DNA of 64,000 bases. It comes from Paenibacillus ginsengihumi DSM 21568. Its GTDB lineage: Bacteria; Bacillota; Bacilli; Paenibacillales; NBRC-103111. Where the stretch lies: positions 19,423 to 83,422 of the forward strand of contig NZ_KB905565.1 of NCBI RefSeq assembly GCF_000380965.1, read 5' to 3'. Position numbers and translations under genes: made by a program. Shown one piece after another: positions 9,296 through 17,605 of this stretch (positions within the stretch are counted from its first letter, which is position 1; the number at the start of each line of letters is the position of its first letter). Below the pieces are notes generated by a model. It saw only the letters and a program-made list of their open reading frames with translations, was not told where the DNA came from and did not search any database.

Positions 9296-9318
9296 CAGGC
9301 TGCCGGAAGGCAGCCTTC
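9296..9318 (+). terminator. weak hairpin after the ABC operon
   Basis: GGCTGCC-GGAA-GGCAGCC at about 9299-9316 is a perfect 7-bp stem with a 4-base loop, 27 bases after the binding-protein stop. No T-run follows, so efficient termination is doubtful; it may protect the transcript end. Confidence 0.4.
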
Positions 9319-9356
9319 GCCGTTGCTTACATGCATAGGGGGGCGGCGCGCCAGGT

Positions 9357-10571
9357 TTACTTGATAACCCGAACCCATTCTTCGCCGCTAAAGGTATGGA
9401 TGCGATACCAGGTAAAGCCATCCCCGGACTCCCATTTCTCAAAGGCCTGCGCAAGCTGAGGGGCAAAGAAACCTCGCGTATGACAAACACTTTCGCCGTC
9501 CGGAAAGTAATACGTCTCTGTTTCGTCGGTCAATTCTACTGTTTCCGAGGTCGGCACAATTCCTTCAGGCCGCTCAACCAAAATTCTGTCCCGATTCACC
9601 CACTTTGGGCCAAACGGGGTTTCCAGATGAATCCAACTGCCGGACGCTTCGATGGCTTGATAGTTCCCTTCAGGCAGCCAACGGTTATTGTCCGTATCCA
9701 AGCCTTGCATCGGTTCATCGAAATACCTCGCAGCTGTCGTGAGTTGAACCGTTTCATCCATCTCTCGATAATCCGTAAGAATCTGATGCTTTGGTCTAAT
9801 CCAGCGTACGCCTTGAGGCAGCTGCGCCTTATACCATGTCGTGGACCAAGGCCCGAACCCTTCTGTCGAAGTGGCAATCACGTCGATAGCCCCGGGCGGA
9901 ACGATCTCGCCTTCGCCGTCGTCGGCATAGCGGACCGGATAAGCCATCTCCGCTTCCGTCAGTTTGATTTGCATGGAAGCCGGCATCTCTTTTACATCCT
10001 CCAGGATAGCCGGGTTCACGATCCATTTCTCTCCCATCCACGTGGTCTGTACCCGATACCATGTGCCGCGGCTCAACTCCACACTAATCGCGTTAACAGC
10101 GTTTTTGGGGATATAGCCGAGCTTGGCGGTTATTTTTACTTTCTGAGGAGATAGACTTTGACCTGTCTTCGTATCCGATTTTGGACTATGGTATAGACCG
10201 GCGGTGTTCATGATGGTCACTTCCCGAGCTTCCTCTGTCAGAGTCCCATAAATGACGTTGTCATTATCCTTAATCCAGCAGGGGCCCAGCCACGTGTTTA
10301 CTCTTATCCAATCCCCGGTTTCGGTCAAGAGCGTCGAAGGATCGATTTCGGGGGTTTGCCTATCCACGGACAGGCTTTGCATAGGGGCAAGCGTTCCGAT
10401 CGGCTTGCTCTTTGGATCGGGCTTGCCGTAAATAGGTGTTTCGTTCAAGATAGTTACTTCGGCTGTTATAAGGCGGAGCGCTTCGGTTTTGCCTGGATAG
10501 ACGAATAGAGCAGCGAGAAATATGAGGCCCGGCAGAAAATAACGCGCTATGTTGTTCGAAATAACGATCAC
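9357..10571 (-). CDS. secreted protein with about five SH3-like repeats
   Basis: About 404 residues if started at GTG 10571. That start gives a short positive N-terminus, a hydrophobic core (YFLPGLIFLAALFVYPG) and a likely cleavage after TEA. The rest is about five copies of an 70-80-residue unit: each opens with a strand such as EVTILNETPIYGKP, REVTIMNTAGLYHSP, QIKLTEAEMAYP, TVQLTTAARYFDEP or TVELTDETETYYFP, and closes with an aromatic W...(T/G)..G..W pattern. This resembles SH3b or GW cell-wall-binding modules. A TATAAT box at 10605-10610 lies inside the longer frame to 10649, which argues for the shorter start. No catalytic domain is seen. A wall-associated role is an inference. Confidence 0.75.
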   Translation of the reverse strand: MIVISNNIARYFLPGLIFLAALFVYPGKTEALRLITAEVTILNETPIYGKPDPKSKPIGTLAPMQSLSVDRQTPEIDPSTLLTETGDWIRVNTWLGPCWIKDNDNVIYGTLTEEAREVTIMNTAGLYHSPKSDTKTGQSLSPQKVKITAKLGYIPKNAVNAISVELSRGTWYRVQTTWMGEKWIVNPAILEDVKEMPASMQIKLTEAEMAYPVRYADDGEGEIVPPGAIDVIATSTEGFGPWSTTWYKAQLPQGVRWIRPKHQILTDYREMDETVQLTTAARYFDEPMQGLDTDNNRWLPEGNYQAIEASGSWIHLETPFGPKWVNRDRILVERPEGIVPTSETVELTDETETYYFPDGESVCHTRGFFAPQLAQAFEKWESGDGFTWYRIHTFSGEEWVRVIK

Positions 10572-10604
10572 TCTCCCGGTTGTAATATGAATCCCGATAA
10601 CAAA

Positions 10605-10628
10605 ATTATACCATAATTTGGATTGAAT
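10605..10628 (-). promoter_or_regulatory. candidate -10 element for the SH3-like gene
   Basis: Perfect TATAAT on the minus strand at 10610-10605. ATCACA (4 of 6 to TTGACA) lies 18 bases upstream. The leader to GTG 10571 would be about 27 bases. Confidence 0.45.
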
Positions 10629-10670
10629 TGTGATTTTGATTGCATTCACCTGAGTTGACGGAAGCTTTTA

Positions 10671-10867
10671 TTGCTGCCCAACCAGGGGGTCTATGAAACC
10701 AACTGGGAACTACCGCAGTATATTGAAACGATAACGCATCTTGGATTTCTTGGAGATAGGAAGCCGCGAAGCATGCGGCAGCTGGAATTGGGCGGCGCCG
10801 AATATATGCTGCGGTCGATTGCTTTCTGCATTTACTTTCCCTGTGATTTCTTCCCAAATTCAAAGAC
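10671..10867 (+). other. possible decayed reading frame
   Basis: An open stretch on the plus strand encodes LPNQGVYETNWELPQYIETI followed by GFLGDRKPRSMRQLELGGAE, which reads like ordinary protein, and it is followed by a terminator hairpin. There is no start codon with a convincing ribosome-binding site and the frame degenerates before the terminator. It may be a gene remnant. I do not recognise the family. Confidence 0.25.
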
Positions 10868-10905
10868 AATAGCCCTGGCGATTTGCCAAGGCTATTTTTT
10901 CATTA
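10868..10905 (+). terminator. intrinsic terminator
   Basis: AATAGCC pairs with GGCTATT, enclosing an inner TGGC/GCCA stem, followed by TTTTTTCATT. It points rightward but could also serve the minus-strand gene ending at 10933, where the T-run is weaker. Confidence 0.65.
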
Positions 10906-10916
10906 AAGCGCGCGGC

Positions 10917-10935
10917 TGCTCGTCATAGGCGTCTA
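10917..10935 (-). repeat. TAGACGCC-family repeat fragment supplying a stop codon
   Basis: On the minus strand this reads TAGACGCCTATGACGAGC, the first 18 bases of the family. Its TAG (10935-10933) is the stop codon of the oxidoreductase gene. The rest of the element is missing. Confidence 0.75.
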
Positions 10936-12585
10936 GCCGAGCGAGGCTATCATTTTGCCGTTCCACGGAAGTCCGCGGCGGAAGCGGAATTCATCATGCT
11001 CCCGGTACAGGAAGAGGAAGGGCTCGAACTGGTACATGTCCCAGATTTTGCACCGTTTCGCCCTGGAGCCGGAGGCGTGCAAAATCGCGTTGACGGCGCG
11101 GCGGGCCGCTTCGTTGGCGCCTTCCATCGTCGCCAGATCCGTGTTCGTCTTGACATAATCGGAAGCGAGGAACAGATTGGGAATCGCCGTATAGGCATGG
11201 GGGCGCCAGTCCCACGTATATACTTTGTTGACCAGCAGCGGCTCGAGATTGACGGGCAGGCCGTCCGGATTCGGATAATGAATGTCCTCGTCGAGGTACC
11301 AGGAATGGATGTTGCTGTCCTCCAGCACGACCTTTCCTTCGACATTCAGACCGGCCTTCAGCTGTGCCCAAACTTCGTCGCGGATTTCCTCCGGCGAGCA
11401 GTGCCGCGCGCTTTTGCCGTACAGGATGCCCGGTTTCTCCCAATCGGAGATATCGACGGACAGAATGCCCTTTACTTGGCCGTCGCCGTACTCGCTGAAA
11501 TCGAAACGCGGCCAAAACTGTCTTTGCGAGACGCTCGTCAGCGCCCACGGGGAATCGATATAGATGATATGGCCGTGAATGATGGTGACGTCTTCTTTGA
11601 GATAGAATTGAATGCCGTTCATCCAGTCGACGCTTTCCGCCAGCTTTTTGAGATTGTTCAGCGAAGGGTCGGTAGCGGCCATCTCCGGCGTGACCATTTC
11701 GGCCATCACTTCGACCGGGAAGGCGGCAATGTAATAATCTCCCTTCACCTCGAACGTTTCCCCGTTCTTCGTAACGATCGCTCCCGTAATGATACCGTCG
11801 TTGCACTCGATCCGCTCCACGCGGGCATTCTTATGGTAATCGACGCCGATTTGCCGCAAGTATTCGACCCACGGATCGATCCATACTTCGTTCGTGGGGC
11901 CGTTCAGTATTCGGCTGGCGCTTCCTCCCGGGACGACCATATCGGCCAAAATTTGCGCTCCGACCGATCCGACCGTCGCCGTATTCGCTTCTCTGGCCTT
12001 CGCCGCCACCAGAATGCGCGTCATTCCGGTGAAGACGCGCCGGAACGCCTCGGACTGGCGCTCGGCGTCAATGAAATCCCACCAGGGGATATCCTGATAT
12101 TCTTCCGTCCTGCGCTCGTTGCAGCTGGTCATCACCTGCCAGATCCGGTCGAGGAAGTGCTCGAACTCCCGCTCGCTCACGCCGAGCCGATTGTCGAACA
12201 ACGATTTGAGCAGCGCGCGGAGATCCTTCAGCGAGGTCGGGAATTCGGTGAGGAATTCCACCGGCGGCCCGTCGGTTCGGGCCAGGCCCAGGCGCGTCCC
12301 CTCTACAAGATTGTCCGCGACCCCCTTCGGATTGTTGCCGTAGGGAATGCGTTCCATCGTATCGATAATATGCTTGTAAAATCTCGGAAAAAAGCGAAAC
12401 CCGTGCTCTCCGGGCAAATCCTTCCGCCCCTGCTTGCCGCTTCCCGGAACCGGAATGGAGCGCGCCTTGCCTCCCGCAATGCGGCGCAGCTCGTACACGG
12501 TAACATCGAAGCCGCGTTCGGCGAGCTCGTGAGCCGCGCTCAGCCCGGCAACCCCGCCGCCTAAAATAACGACCTTTTTCCCCAT
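10933..12585 (-). CDS. FAD-dependent amine-oxidase/desaturase-like oxidoreductase
   Basis: A 550-residue flavoprotein. The N-terminal dinucleotide-binding motif VVILGGGVAGLSAAHELAER (residues 4-23) and the GG-type second motif RRIAGGKA are those of the phytoene desaturase/hydroxysqualene dehydroxylase/amine oxidase superfamily. GEHGFRFFPRFYKHI follows, as in the long NAD(P)-binding 'COG3349-like' branch. The C-terminal FAD-closing segment is IPNLFLASDYVKTNTDLATM. The ATG follows AAGGGGGAGC. No carotenoid or hopanoid gene lies nearby, so the substrate is open. The stop codon comes from a TAGACGCC-family fragment. Confidence 0.88.
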   Translation of the reverse strand: MGKKVVILGGGVAGLSAAHELAERGFDVTVYELRRIAGGKARSIPVPGSGKQGRKDLPGEHGFRFFPRFYKHIIDTMERIPYGNNPKGVADNLVEGTRLGLARTDGPPVEFLTEFPTSLKDLRALLKSLFDNRLGVSEREFEHFLDRIWQVMTSCNERRTEEYQDIPWWDFIDAERQSEAFRRVFTGMTRILVAAKAREANTATVGSVGAQILADMVVPGGSASRILNGPTNEVWIDPWVEYLRQIGVDYHKNARVERIECNDGIITGAIVTKNGETFEVKGDYYIAAFPVEVMAEMVTPEMAATDPSLNNLKKLAESVDWMNGIQFYLKEDVTIIHGHIIYIDSPWALTSVSQRQFWPRFDFSEYGDGQVKGILSVDISDWEKPGILYGKSARHCSPEEIRDEVWAQLKAGLNVEGKVVLEDSNIHSWYLDEDIHYPNPDGLPVNLEPLLVNKVYTWDWRPHAYTAIPNLFLASDYVKTNTDLATMEGANEAARRAVNAILHASGSRAKRCKIWDMYQFEPFLFLYREHDEFRFRRGLPWNGKMIASLG

Positions 12586-12796
12586 TGTGCTCCCCCTTGG
12601 TATAATTTAGATGATTTATTTTTGTTATACCATATTTTCTAGTTCTATCGTAGGAGTTTTCGATATCGTTTGCTGACGGCCCAATATACTAGGCGCTTCA
12701 GGGGACATAATGGTGGACATAATGGAGGAGGAAAAGGCCAATTCCAGATAAAGATAGCAGCGGCAGCGTTCGGGTATGATGGAATCAATCATATTG
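12586..12796. other. AT-rich upstream region of the oxidoreductase
   Basis: Holds the leader and presumed promoter of the minus-strand oxidoreductase (TATAAC-like and TATACC-like boxes at about 12600-12640, not decisive). A short tandem GGACATAATGG lies at about 12703-12725. No gene is supported. Confidence 0.4.
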
Positions 12797-12984
12797 TCTA
12801 TCTTGAAAAATTGGACGGAATCCTCCGGCAAATTTTTCAACAACCGAAGGTGACGACCGATGACAAAGGAAGCGCTCGTCATAGGCGTCTATCTTGAAAA
12901 TTTGGCGGTGATCTACCGACAAAATTTCAACAACCGAAGGTGACGACCGATGACGAAGGAAGCGCTCGTCATAGGCGTCAATCT
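12797..12984 (-). repeat. TAGACGCC-family repeat, tandem double copy
   Basis: Two modules in tandem (about 12797-12891 and 12892-12984). Each has the variable hairpin (TTGAAAAATTGGACGG... and TTGAAAATTTGGCGGTG...), the GGTGACGACC segment and the ATGACGA/TCGTCAT hairpin. The TAGACGCC end touches the leader of the next gene, opposite to the usual direction; the pair sits between divergent genes. Confidence 0.85.
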
Positions 12985-13000
12985 GGGAAAAAGGAGAGGA

Positions 13001-14035
13001 ATGACCATGGCGCCATTTCGCATTGCCGTCGTCGGGTGCGGAGCAATGTCCAAAGCTTGGATTCAATATGCCAAGGAGCTTCCGGATGGCGAGATCGTCG
13101 CGTTGGTGGATCTGCGCCTTGAGCAGGCGGAGCAGGCTGCGGTCCAGTATGGCCTCAATGCCAAAGCTTACACTGACGTCCGGGAAGCGATCGAGCAGTC
13201 GGGAGCCAACCTGGTGTTCGACATCTCTATTCCGGCGGCCCATGCCGGCGTGACGACAACCGCGCTGCAGCTCGGCTGCGATGTGCTGGGCGAGAAGCCG
13301 ATGGCCGTCTCCATGGAGGAAGCCCGCGCAGTCACCGCATTGGCGGAGAAGCTCGGCCGCACGTATGCCGTTATGCAAAATCGCCGCTATTTAAGGGGAA
13401 TTCGCGCGTTTCGCGATCTGGTACTACATGGCGGCATCGGCGCAATCGGTTTCGTGAACGCCGACTTTTTTCTGGGGCCGCATTTTGGCGGCTTCCGCGA
13501 AGCGATGGAAAGCCCGCTGCTGCTGGATATGGCCATTCATACGTTCGACCAGGCGCGGTTTATTACGGGCAAGGACCCCGTCGCCGTGTACTGCCATGAA
13601 TTCAACCCGGCAGGGTCCTGGTATGCGGGCAATGCGGCGGCTGTGTGCATCTTCGAATATGCCGACGGCGGCGTATTCTGCTACCGCGGCTCCTGGTGCT
13701 CCGAAGGCTGCCCTACGTCATGGGAAGCAAGCTGGCGCGTCTCCGGCAGCAAGGGGACGGCCATCTGGGAAGGCGCGGCGGACCCGTACGCGGAGATCGT
13801 GCTGCCGAAGGAGGAGCGCTCCCTTACCCACGCTTTCCGGAAGGTCGAAGCGCGCATGGACTGGAGCGGCCGGGAAGGGCACGCGGGCTGCTTGGACGAG
13901 ATGTTTGCCGCGCTGCGGGAAGGCCGCAAGCCGGAGACGTACTGCACCGATAATATCGTCAGCATGGCGATGGTATACGCCGCCCTGGAAAGCGCGCAAA
14001 AGGGCGAGAAGGTGCGGATCGCCAGCCTGCTGTGA
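13001..14035 (+). CDS. Gfo/Idh/MocA family oxidoreductase
   Basis: A 344-residue NAD(P)-dependent sugar or cyclitol dehydrogenase-like protein of normal family length. The N-terminal Rossmann motif is IAVVGCGAMSKAW (about 8-20), and the family signature GEKPMAVSMEEA (EKP, about 93-104) follows. The C-terminal domain holds the usual MAIHTFDQARFI with the catalytic-type His. ATG 13001 follows AAAGGAGAGG; ATG 13007 is an alternative. The frame extends upstream into the repeat (to 12950), but that part is repeat-derived. It stands alone, so the substrate cannot be inferred. Confidence 0.9.
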   Translation: MTMAPFRIAVVGCGAMSKAWIQYAKELPDGEIVALVDLRLEQAEQAAVQYGLNAKAYTDVREAIEQSGANLVFDISIPAAHAGVTTTALQLGCDVLGEKPMAVSMEEARAVTALAEKLGRTYAVMQNRRYLRGIRAFRDLVLHGGIGAIGFVNADFFLGPHFGGFREAMESPLLLDMAIHTFDQARFITGKDPVAVYCHEFNPAGSWYAGNAAAVCIFEYADGGVFCYRGSWCSEGCPTSWEASWRVSGSKGTAIWEGAADPYAEIVLPKEERSLTHAFRKVEARMDWSGREGHAGCLDEMFAALREGRKPETYCTDNIVSMAMVYAALESAQKGEKVRIASLL

Positions 14036-14092
14036 GTGCCCGTCCGCTATAGCATCCGCTCTAATTGCCGCTGCTTCCGCACTGCAGAAACG

Positions 14093-14126
14093 AACCCCCT
14101 TCAAGCTCGCGCGAAGGGGGTTTTAA
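14093..14126 (+). terminator. intrinsic terminator after the oxidoreductase gene
   Basis: AACCCCCTTC (14093-14102) pairs perfectly with GAAGGGGGTT (14113-14122), followed by TTAATC. It lies about 60 bases after the stop. Confidence 0.85.
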
Positions 14127-14130
14127 TCGC

Positions 14131-14159
14131 TTGAATGCAGCCGGGGGGTATAATATAAT
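14131..14159 (+). promoter_or_regulatory. sigma-A promoter of csoR
   Basis: TTGAAT at 14131-14136, an exact 17-base spacer rich in G, and a perfect TATAAT at 14154-14159. The leader to the csoR start is about 108 bases and contains a G/C-rich CGGGTCCCCCCAGCCCG stretch (near 14236-14252) that could be an operator; this is only a guess. Confidence 0.7.
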
Positions 14160-14273
14160 AACGGCATTCGTAAACGGCATTGAATGCGGCATCGGTCGGG
14201 TGCGGGATTGGCCGCAATATTTCTATATTGGTCCGGGTCCCCCCAGCCCGGGAACGCGAAAGGATGAAGCTTG

Positions 14274-14612
14274 ATGAGCGAATCGACGGGACAGCCGAAT
14301 TTCGATCAAGGGCATGCCTGTCATACGGACGGGGAGCGCAAGAGCCACCATTCCCGGAAGGTGAAGGATAACCTGATCTCGCGGCTGAATCGAATCGAAG
14401 GCCAAATTCGCGGGGTAAAGGGCATGATTGAGAAGGATACTTATTGCGATGATGTGCTTAACCAGATCGCAGCGATTCAATCGGCGCTGAACAGCGTAGG
14501 CAAAATTTTGCTGGAAGGCCATATGCGAAGCTGTGTCGTCGAACGGCTGGAGCAGGGGGACAGCGAAGTCATCGATGAATTGCTGAAAACGATGGGCAAG
14601 CTCATGAAGTAA
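14274..14612 (+). CDS. csoR: CsoR-family copper-sensing repressor
   Basis: A 112-residue all-helical metal-responsive repressor (DUF156/CsoR family). The Cu(I) ligand set is visible as Cys58 (DTYCDD), His83 and Cys87 (EGHMRSC). The spacing of 25 and 4 residues is the same as in characterised CsoR proteins (C36/H61/C65). The N-terminal 30 residues are rich in His and Cys (GHACHTDGERKSHH), an extra that could also touch metal. AAAGGATG precedes the ATG. No copper ATPase or chaperone gene is nearby, so its targets lie elsewhere or it regulates itself. Confidence 0.88.
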   Translation: MSESTGQPNFDQGHACHTDGERKSHHSRKVKDNLISRLNRIEGQIRGVKGMIEKDTYCDDVLNQIAAIQSALNSVGKILLEGHMRSCVVERLEQGDSEVIDELLKTMGKLMK

Positions 14613-14784
14613 GAGGCTGAAGGGGCCGTGGAAGGGGGCATGGCATACCTGCGGCTTGCATCCGGGTCACGGCGAACGATCATCGCCGGCATTCTCCACC
14701 AGGGACCCGAGCTGCCGGGAATGGATGGCTCGCTCGTTAGCCTTCGCATCGTGTTTCGCTGGGCTAGCTTGAGCTAACTTGGGA
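14613..14784. other. intergenic stretch, nothing recognised
   Basis: Between csoR and the MITE-like repeat. A few short open frames exist on the minus strand (14477-14749), but they overlap csoR and lack a ribosome-binding site. Confidence 0.4.
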
Positions 14785-14966
14785 TAACGCTTGCCACAGA
14801 GCTTATTTCACTCGAAACGATCGATTTGGCATTCTAACGACGGTGAGCAGCCTTATTCTTAATTTCGACTGCTAGATTCAGCGTTTTTGACAAAATAGCG
14901 CTCTTCAGTTTCGTTACATTTTAAAAAGGGCACAATTCATCAAAATAGCGTTTGTCACAAGCGTTA
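14785..14966. repeat. MITE-like repeat with inverted ends, copy 1
   Basis: About 182 bp starting TAACGCTTG and ending CAAGCGTTA, a perfect 9-bp terminal inverted repeat. The interior (GAGCTTATTT..CTCGAAACGA, TAGCG motifs, CGTTACATTTTAAAAA) recurs with scattered differences at 63098-63282. No coding frame. Confidence 0.75.
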
Positions 14967-14999
14967 GAGATGATCAGAGATGAAGGCCCGCTTCTAGCC

Positions 15000-15133
15000 A
15001 GCGGTTTATGATGTCCAGGCCATGCCTTGCGGTTCGAGATCATGCAACGCAAAAGCTGCATGAAGCCTAACCGATACGGCTGCCCCGATGCGAACCGCCC
15101 TGTGACTTTGAGCAAGTCATGGGGCGTTTTTTT
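15000..15133 (+). terminator. strong terminator with no gene in front (possible small RNA end)
   Basis: CGCCCTGTGACTT (15096-15108) pairs with AAGTCATGGGGCG (about 15113-15125), followed by TTTTTTTG. The stem itself is 15096-15133. No coding frame with a ribosome-binding site ends just upstream, so it may close a short non-coding RNA starting somewhere after the MITE-like repeat. No promoter is clear. Confidence 0.6.
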
Positions 15134-15318
15134 GCGTTTGCTTAAGAATGCTGGCATAGCTTGCGACCGGTCTTTTTCAGGCAATGACTGCCTCTTCAAA
15201 AAATCTTTACATTCCCCGAAAGCTCCATTAATATTTGCCTGCTACAATATGCGGGACAACCCATAAAGATATTTCAAGCGAATAGGGAGTCAATGAAATA
15301 TTGGCTAAGGAGTGAGTA

Positions 15319-17124
15319 TTGGGGATGAAACGATGGAGACCATGGCTGTCCGGCATTGCGGCCGCTTTCATGCTGGCTCTGGCTATGCCCGCCCAAGCGG
15401 CGGAGACGAATGCCGGCAGCGCCAGCATTACGATTTTGCACACGAATGACATTCATTCGCGCGTGGACGGCAGCGATGACAGCATCGGCTACGCCCGGCT
15501 GTCCGCATTGATCAAGCAGGTGAAGGAGCAGAATCCGAATACGCTCGTCATCGACGCCGGCGACACGTTCCACGGCCAGACGATCGCCAACCTCGTGCGC
15601 GGCGAGAGCATCGTTCGCATCATGAACGAAATCGGCTACGACGCGATGGCTCCGGGTAACCACGATTTCAACTATGGCCAGGAACGGCTGCTGGAGCTGG
15701 CACAAGAGACCAGGTTTCCGATCCTGGCGGCCAACGTGAAGCGCGAGGACGGCAGCCGTCTGCTGGAGTCCTCTGTCGTTCGCGAGGTCGGAGGCGTCAA
15801 GATCGGCCTCTTCGGCCTGTCGACGCCGGAAACTGCCTTCAAGACGCACCCGAACAACGTCGCCGGTATCGACTTTGCCGATCCGGTCGCCGAAGCGAAG
15901 GCCGCGGTGGCCGAACTGCAGGGCAAGGCGGACGTGATCGTCGCCATCGCCCATCTCGGCGTGGACAAGTCCAGCGTCGATACGAGCATTAAAGTGGCGG
16001 AACAGGTGCCGGGCATCGATCTCATTATCGACGGGCACAGCCATACGCTGCTTGAGCAGGGCATGCAGGTGGGCGACACGCTGATCGTGCAAACCGGCGA
16101 ATACGGCAAAAATCTCGGCCGCGTCGAGCTGACCGTATCGGGAGGCGAAGTCACGGCGAAAACCGCGTCGGTAATCACGCGCGCGGCGGCCGAATCGGTG
16201 CAGCCGGACCAGGCGGTAATCCGTATCATCGACGAAATCAAGCAGGAGCAGGACAAGGTGTTGTCTGAAGTCGTCGGTTCGACGCCGGTCAAGCTGGTGG
16301 GCGAGCGGGAAGTCGTCCGGAAGGGCGAGTCCAATCTCGGCAACCTGATCGCCGACGCCATGCTCGATGAGACCGGAGCCGACGTAGCCCTCACGAACGG
16401 AGGCGGCATCCGCGCTTCCATCGAAGCGGGGCCGGTTACGAAAGGGCAGGTTGTGTCCGTGCTGCCTTTCGGGAACTACATTCAGACGAAGCAGGTCAAG
16501 GGCTCCGATATTGTAGCGGCGCTCGAGCACGGCGTATCCGCCTATCCGGAGCCGCTTGGCGGCTTCCCGCATGTGGCGGGAATGACGTTCGAATTCGACC
16601 CGGGGCTGCCCGCGGGGCAGCGGGTGACGGATGTGAAGATCCAAGGAGCGCCGCTGAATCCCGAGCAGACGTACATGCTGGCGACCAACGACTTTATGGC
16701 TGCGGGCGGCGACCAATATACGATGTTCAAGGATTATCCCGTAGCGAACGATTATTCGTCGCTGGAGGAGTCGGTCATCGCTTATTTGCAGAAGAACGGC
16801 GAGGCGAAGGCGGCGGTCGAAGGCCGCATCGTCGCCAAGCAGCAGGCGGCCGCCCAGCCGCAGCAGGAAGCGCCGCAAAATTCGCCGGCAGCTCCCGCGA
16901 CAACACCTGCGACAACACCTGCAACACCGCCCGCGACAACACCGGCCCCCGCGGAGCCGGAGGCCGCTGCGCGGCCGAAAGTGTATATCGTCCAAAAGGG
17001 CGATTCGCTTTGGAAAATATCGATTCAGTATCAGACGACTTGGCAAAAGCTGCAGCAGCTGAACGGTCTCAGCAACCCGCGCCTGATCTATCCCGGCCAG
17101 CAGCTCGTGCTGCCGGCCGAATAA
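15319..17124 (+). CDS. secreted 5'-nucleotidase/phosphoesterase with LysM wall anchor
   Basis: A 601-residue exported protein. The signal peptide (MKRWRPWLSG..., cleavage about AQA/AE) is followed by a metallophosphoesterase domain (about 37-240) with LHTNDIHSR, DAGDTFHGQ, GNHDFNYG, AIAHLG and GHSHT. The 5'-nucleotidase C-terminal domain (about 290-470) has NLGNLIADAML and TNGGGIRAS. A Pro/Ala/Thr linker of short tandem repeats (about 520-555) leads to one LysM module (about 556-601, VQKGDSLWKIS...IYPGQQLVLP) that should hold it on peptidoglycan. TTG 15319 has the better spacing from AAGGAG (6 bases); ATG 15325 is the alternative. Likely role: scavenging phosphate or nucleosides outside the cell. 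Confidence 0.9.
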   Translation: MGMKRWRPWLSGIAAAFMLALAMPAQAAETNAGSASITILHTNDIHSRVDGSDDSIGYARLSALIKQVKEQNPNTLVIDAGDTFHGQTIANLVRGESIVRIMNEIGYDAMAPGNHDFNYGQERLLELAQETRFPILAANVKREDGSRLLESSVVREVGGVKIGLFGLSTPETAFKTHPNNVAGIDFADPVAEAKAAVAELQGKADVIVAIAHLGVDKSSVDTSIKVAEQVPGIDLIIDGHSHTLLEQGMQVGDTLIVQTGEYGKNLGRVELTVSGGEVTAKTASVITRAAAESVQPDQAVIRIIDEIKQEQDKVLSEVVGSTPVKLVGEREVVRKGESNLGNLIADAMLDETGADVALTNGGGIRASIEAGPVTKGQVVSVLPFGNYIQTKQVKGSDIVAALEHGVSAYPEPLGGFPHVAGMTFEFDPGLPAGQRVTDVKIQGAPLNPEQTYMLATNDFMAAGGDQYTMFKDYPVANDYSSLEESVIAYLQKNGEAKAAVEGRIVAKQQAAAQPQQEAPQNSPAAPATTPATTPATPPATTPAPAEPEAAARPKVYIVQKGDSLWKISIQYQTTWQKLQQLNGLSNPRLIYPGQQLVLPAE

Positions 17125-17162
17125 GCTTCCGGAATGATCGAAGCCGGGGCCCAATTAACGTT

Positions 17163-17326
17163 ATAGACGCCTATGACGAGCGCTTCCTTACGTCATCGGT
17201 CGTCACCTTCGGTGTTGAAAAATCAGCTTGTAGGCTAAGCTGATTTTTCAAGATAGCCCCCCGTGCCGCTGGCGCAGCACCATCAGAAGCTGAAAATGTG
17301 CCGCACCGTCTTGGCGGCTATTTTCC
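17163..17326 (+). repeat. TAGACGCC-family intergenic repeat, long form
   Basis: Starts ATAGACGCCTATGACGAGCG. The variable hairpin here has a different sequence from the other copies yet pairs perfectly over 15 bp: TTGAAAAATCAGCTT with AAGCTGATTTTTCAA (17215-17251). The extension module follows and ends GGCTATTTTCC. Same orientation as the upstream and downstream genes. Confidence 0.88.
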
Positions 17327-17337
17327 AACAAATCATA

Positions 17338-17374
17338 CGAAAGGTCTTCGGAGCCTCACTCTGGAGACCTTTCG
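17338..17374 (+). terminator. hairpin, probable terminator
   Basis: AAAGGTCT (17340-17347) pairs with AGACCTTT (17365-17372), with a 17-base loop. It is followed by CGTCTTGTTG, a poor T-run. Confidence 0.45.
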
Positions 17375-17605
17375 TCTTGTTGCAGGCTTTTTGGAAGCGA
17401 ATGTGGTGCTGGCCGGCAAGTTTGTGTAAACTGATGGAGAATGGGAACGTTCTGAACATGCGAGCCTTGCGCAGGCAGGCGAATACAAATGTCCCATCCA
17501 GCTACACTAAGAAGGGATTCCAGAAAGTGCTAGCCGAATTCGGGCGGACGTCCGATCATTCACATAAAAGAGTTAAACATCGAATGGATGAAGGAATGAG
17601 CGAAA
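17375..17605. other. intergenic stretch before the DUF445 gene
   Basis: No gene is supported. An open frame at 17263-17685 runs through repeat, hairpin and the DUF445 start, and is rejected. A promoter for the DUF445 gene must lie here but no clear boxes were found. Confidence 0.4.

Noticed and set aside
10996..12564. 522-codon open frame opposite the FAD oxidoreductase
   Set aside because: A shadow of the minus-strand gene in GC-rich DNA: no ribosome-binding site, Arg/Val/Asp-rich composition without any known motif, while the other strand shows clear FAD motifs.
12950..13000. Upstream extension of the Gfo/Idh/MocA gene (MTKEALVIGV...)
   Set aside because: These codons are part of the dispersed repeat; the Rossmann fold starts after ATG 13001, which has its own ribosome-binding site.
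15020..15060. tRNA-like GGTTCGAGATC motif
   Set aside because: No matching acceptor, D or anticodon arms can be formed around it.
15274..17154. 626-codon open frame opposite the LysM 5'-nucleotidase
   Set aside because: Shadow frame; low-complexity Arg/Gly stretches come from the Pro/Ala linker codons of the real gene.
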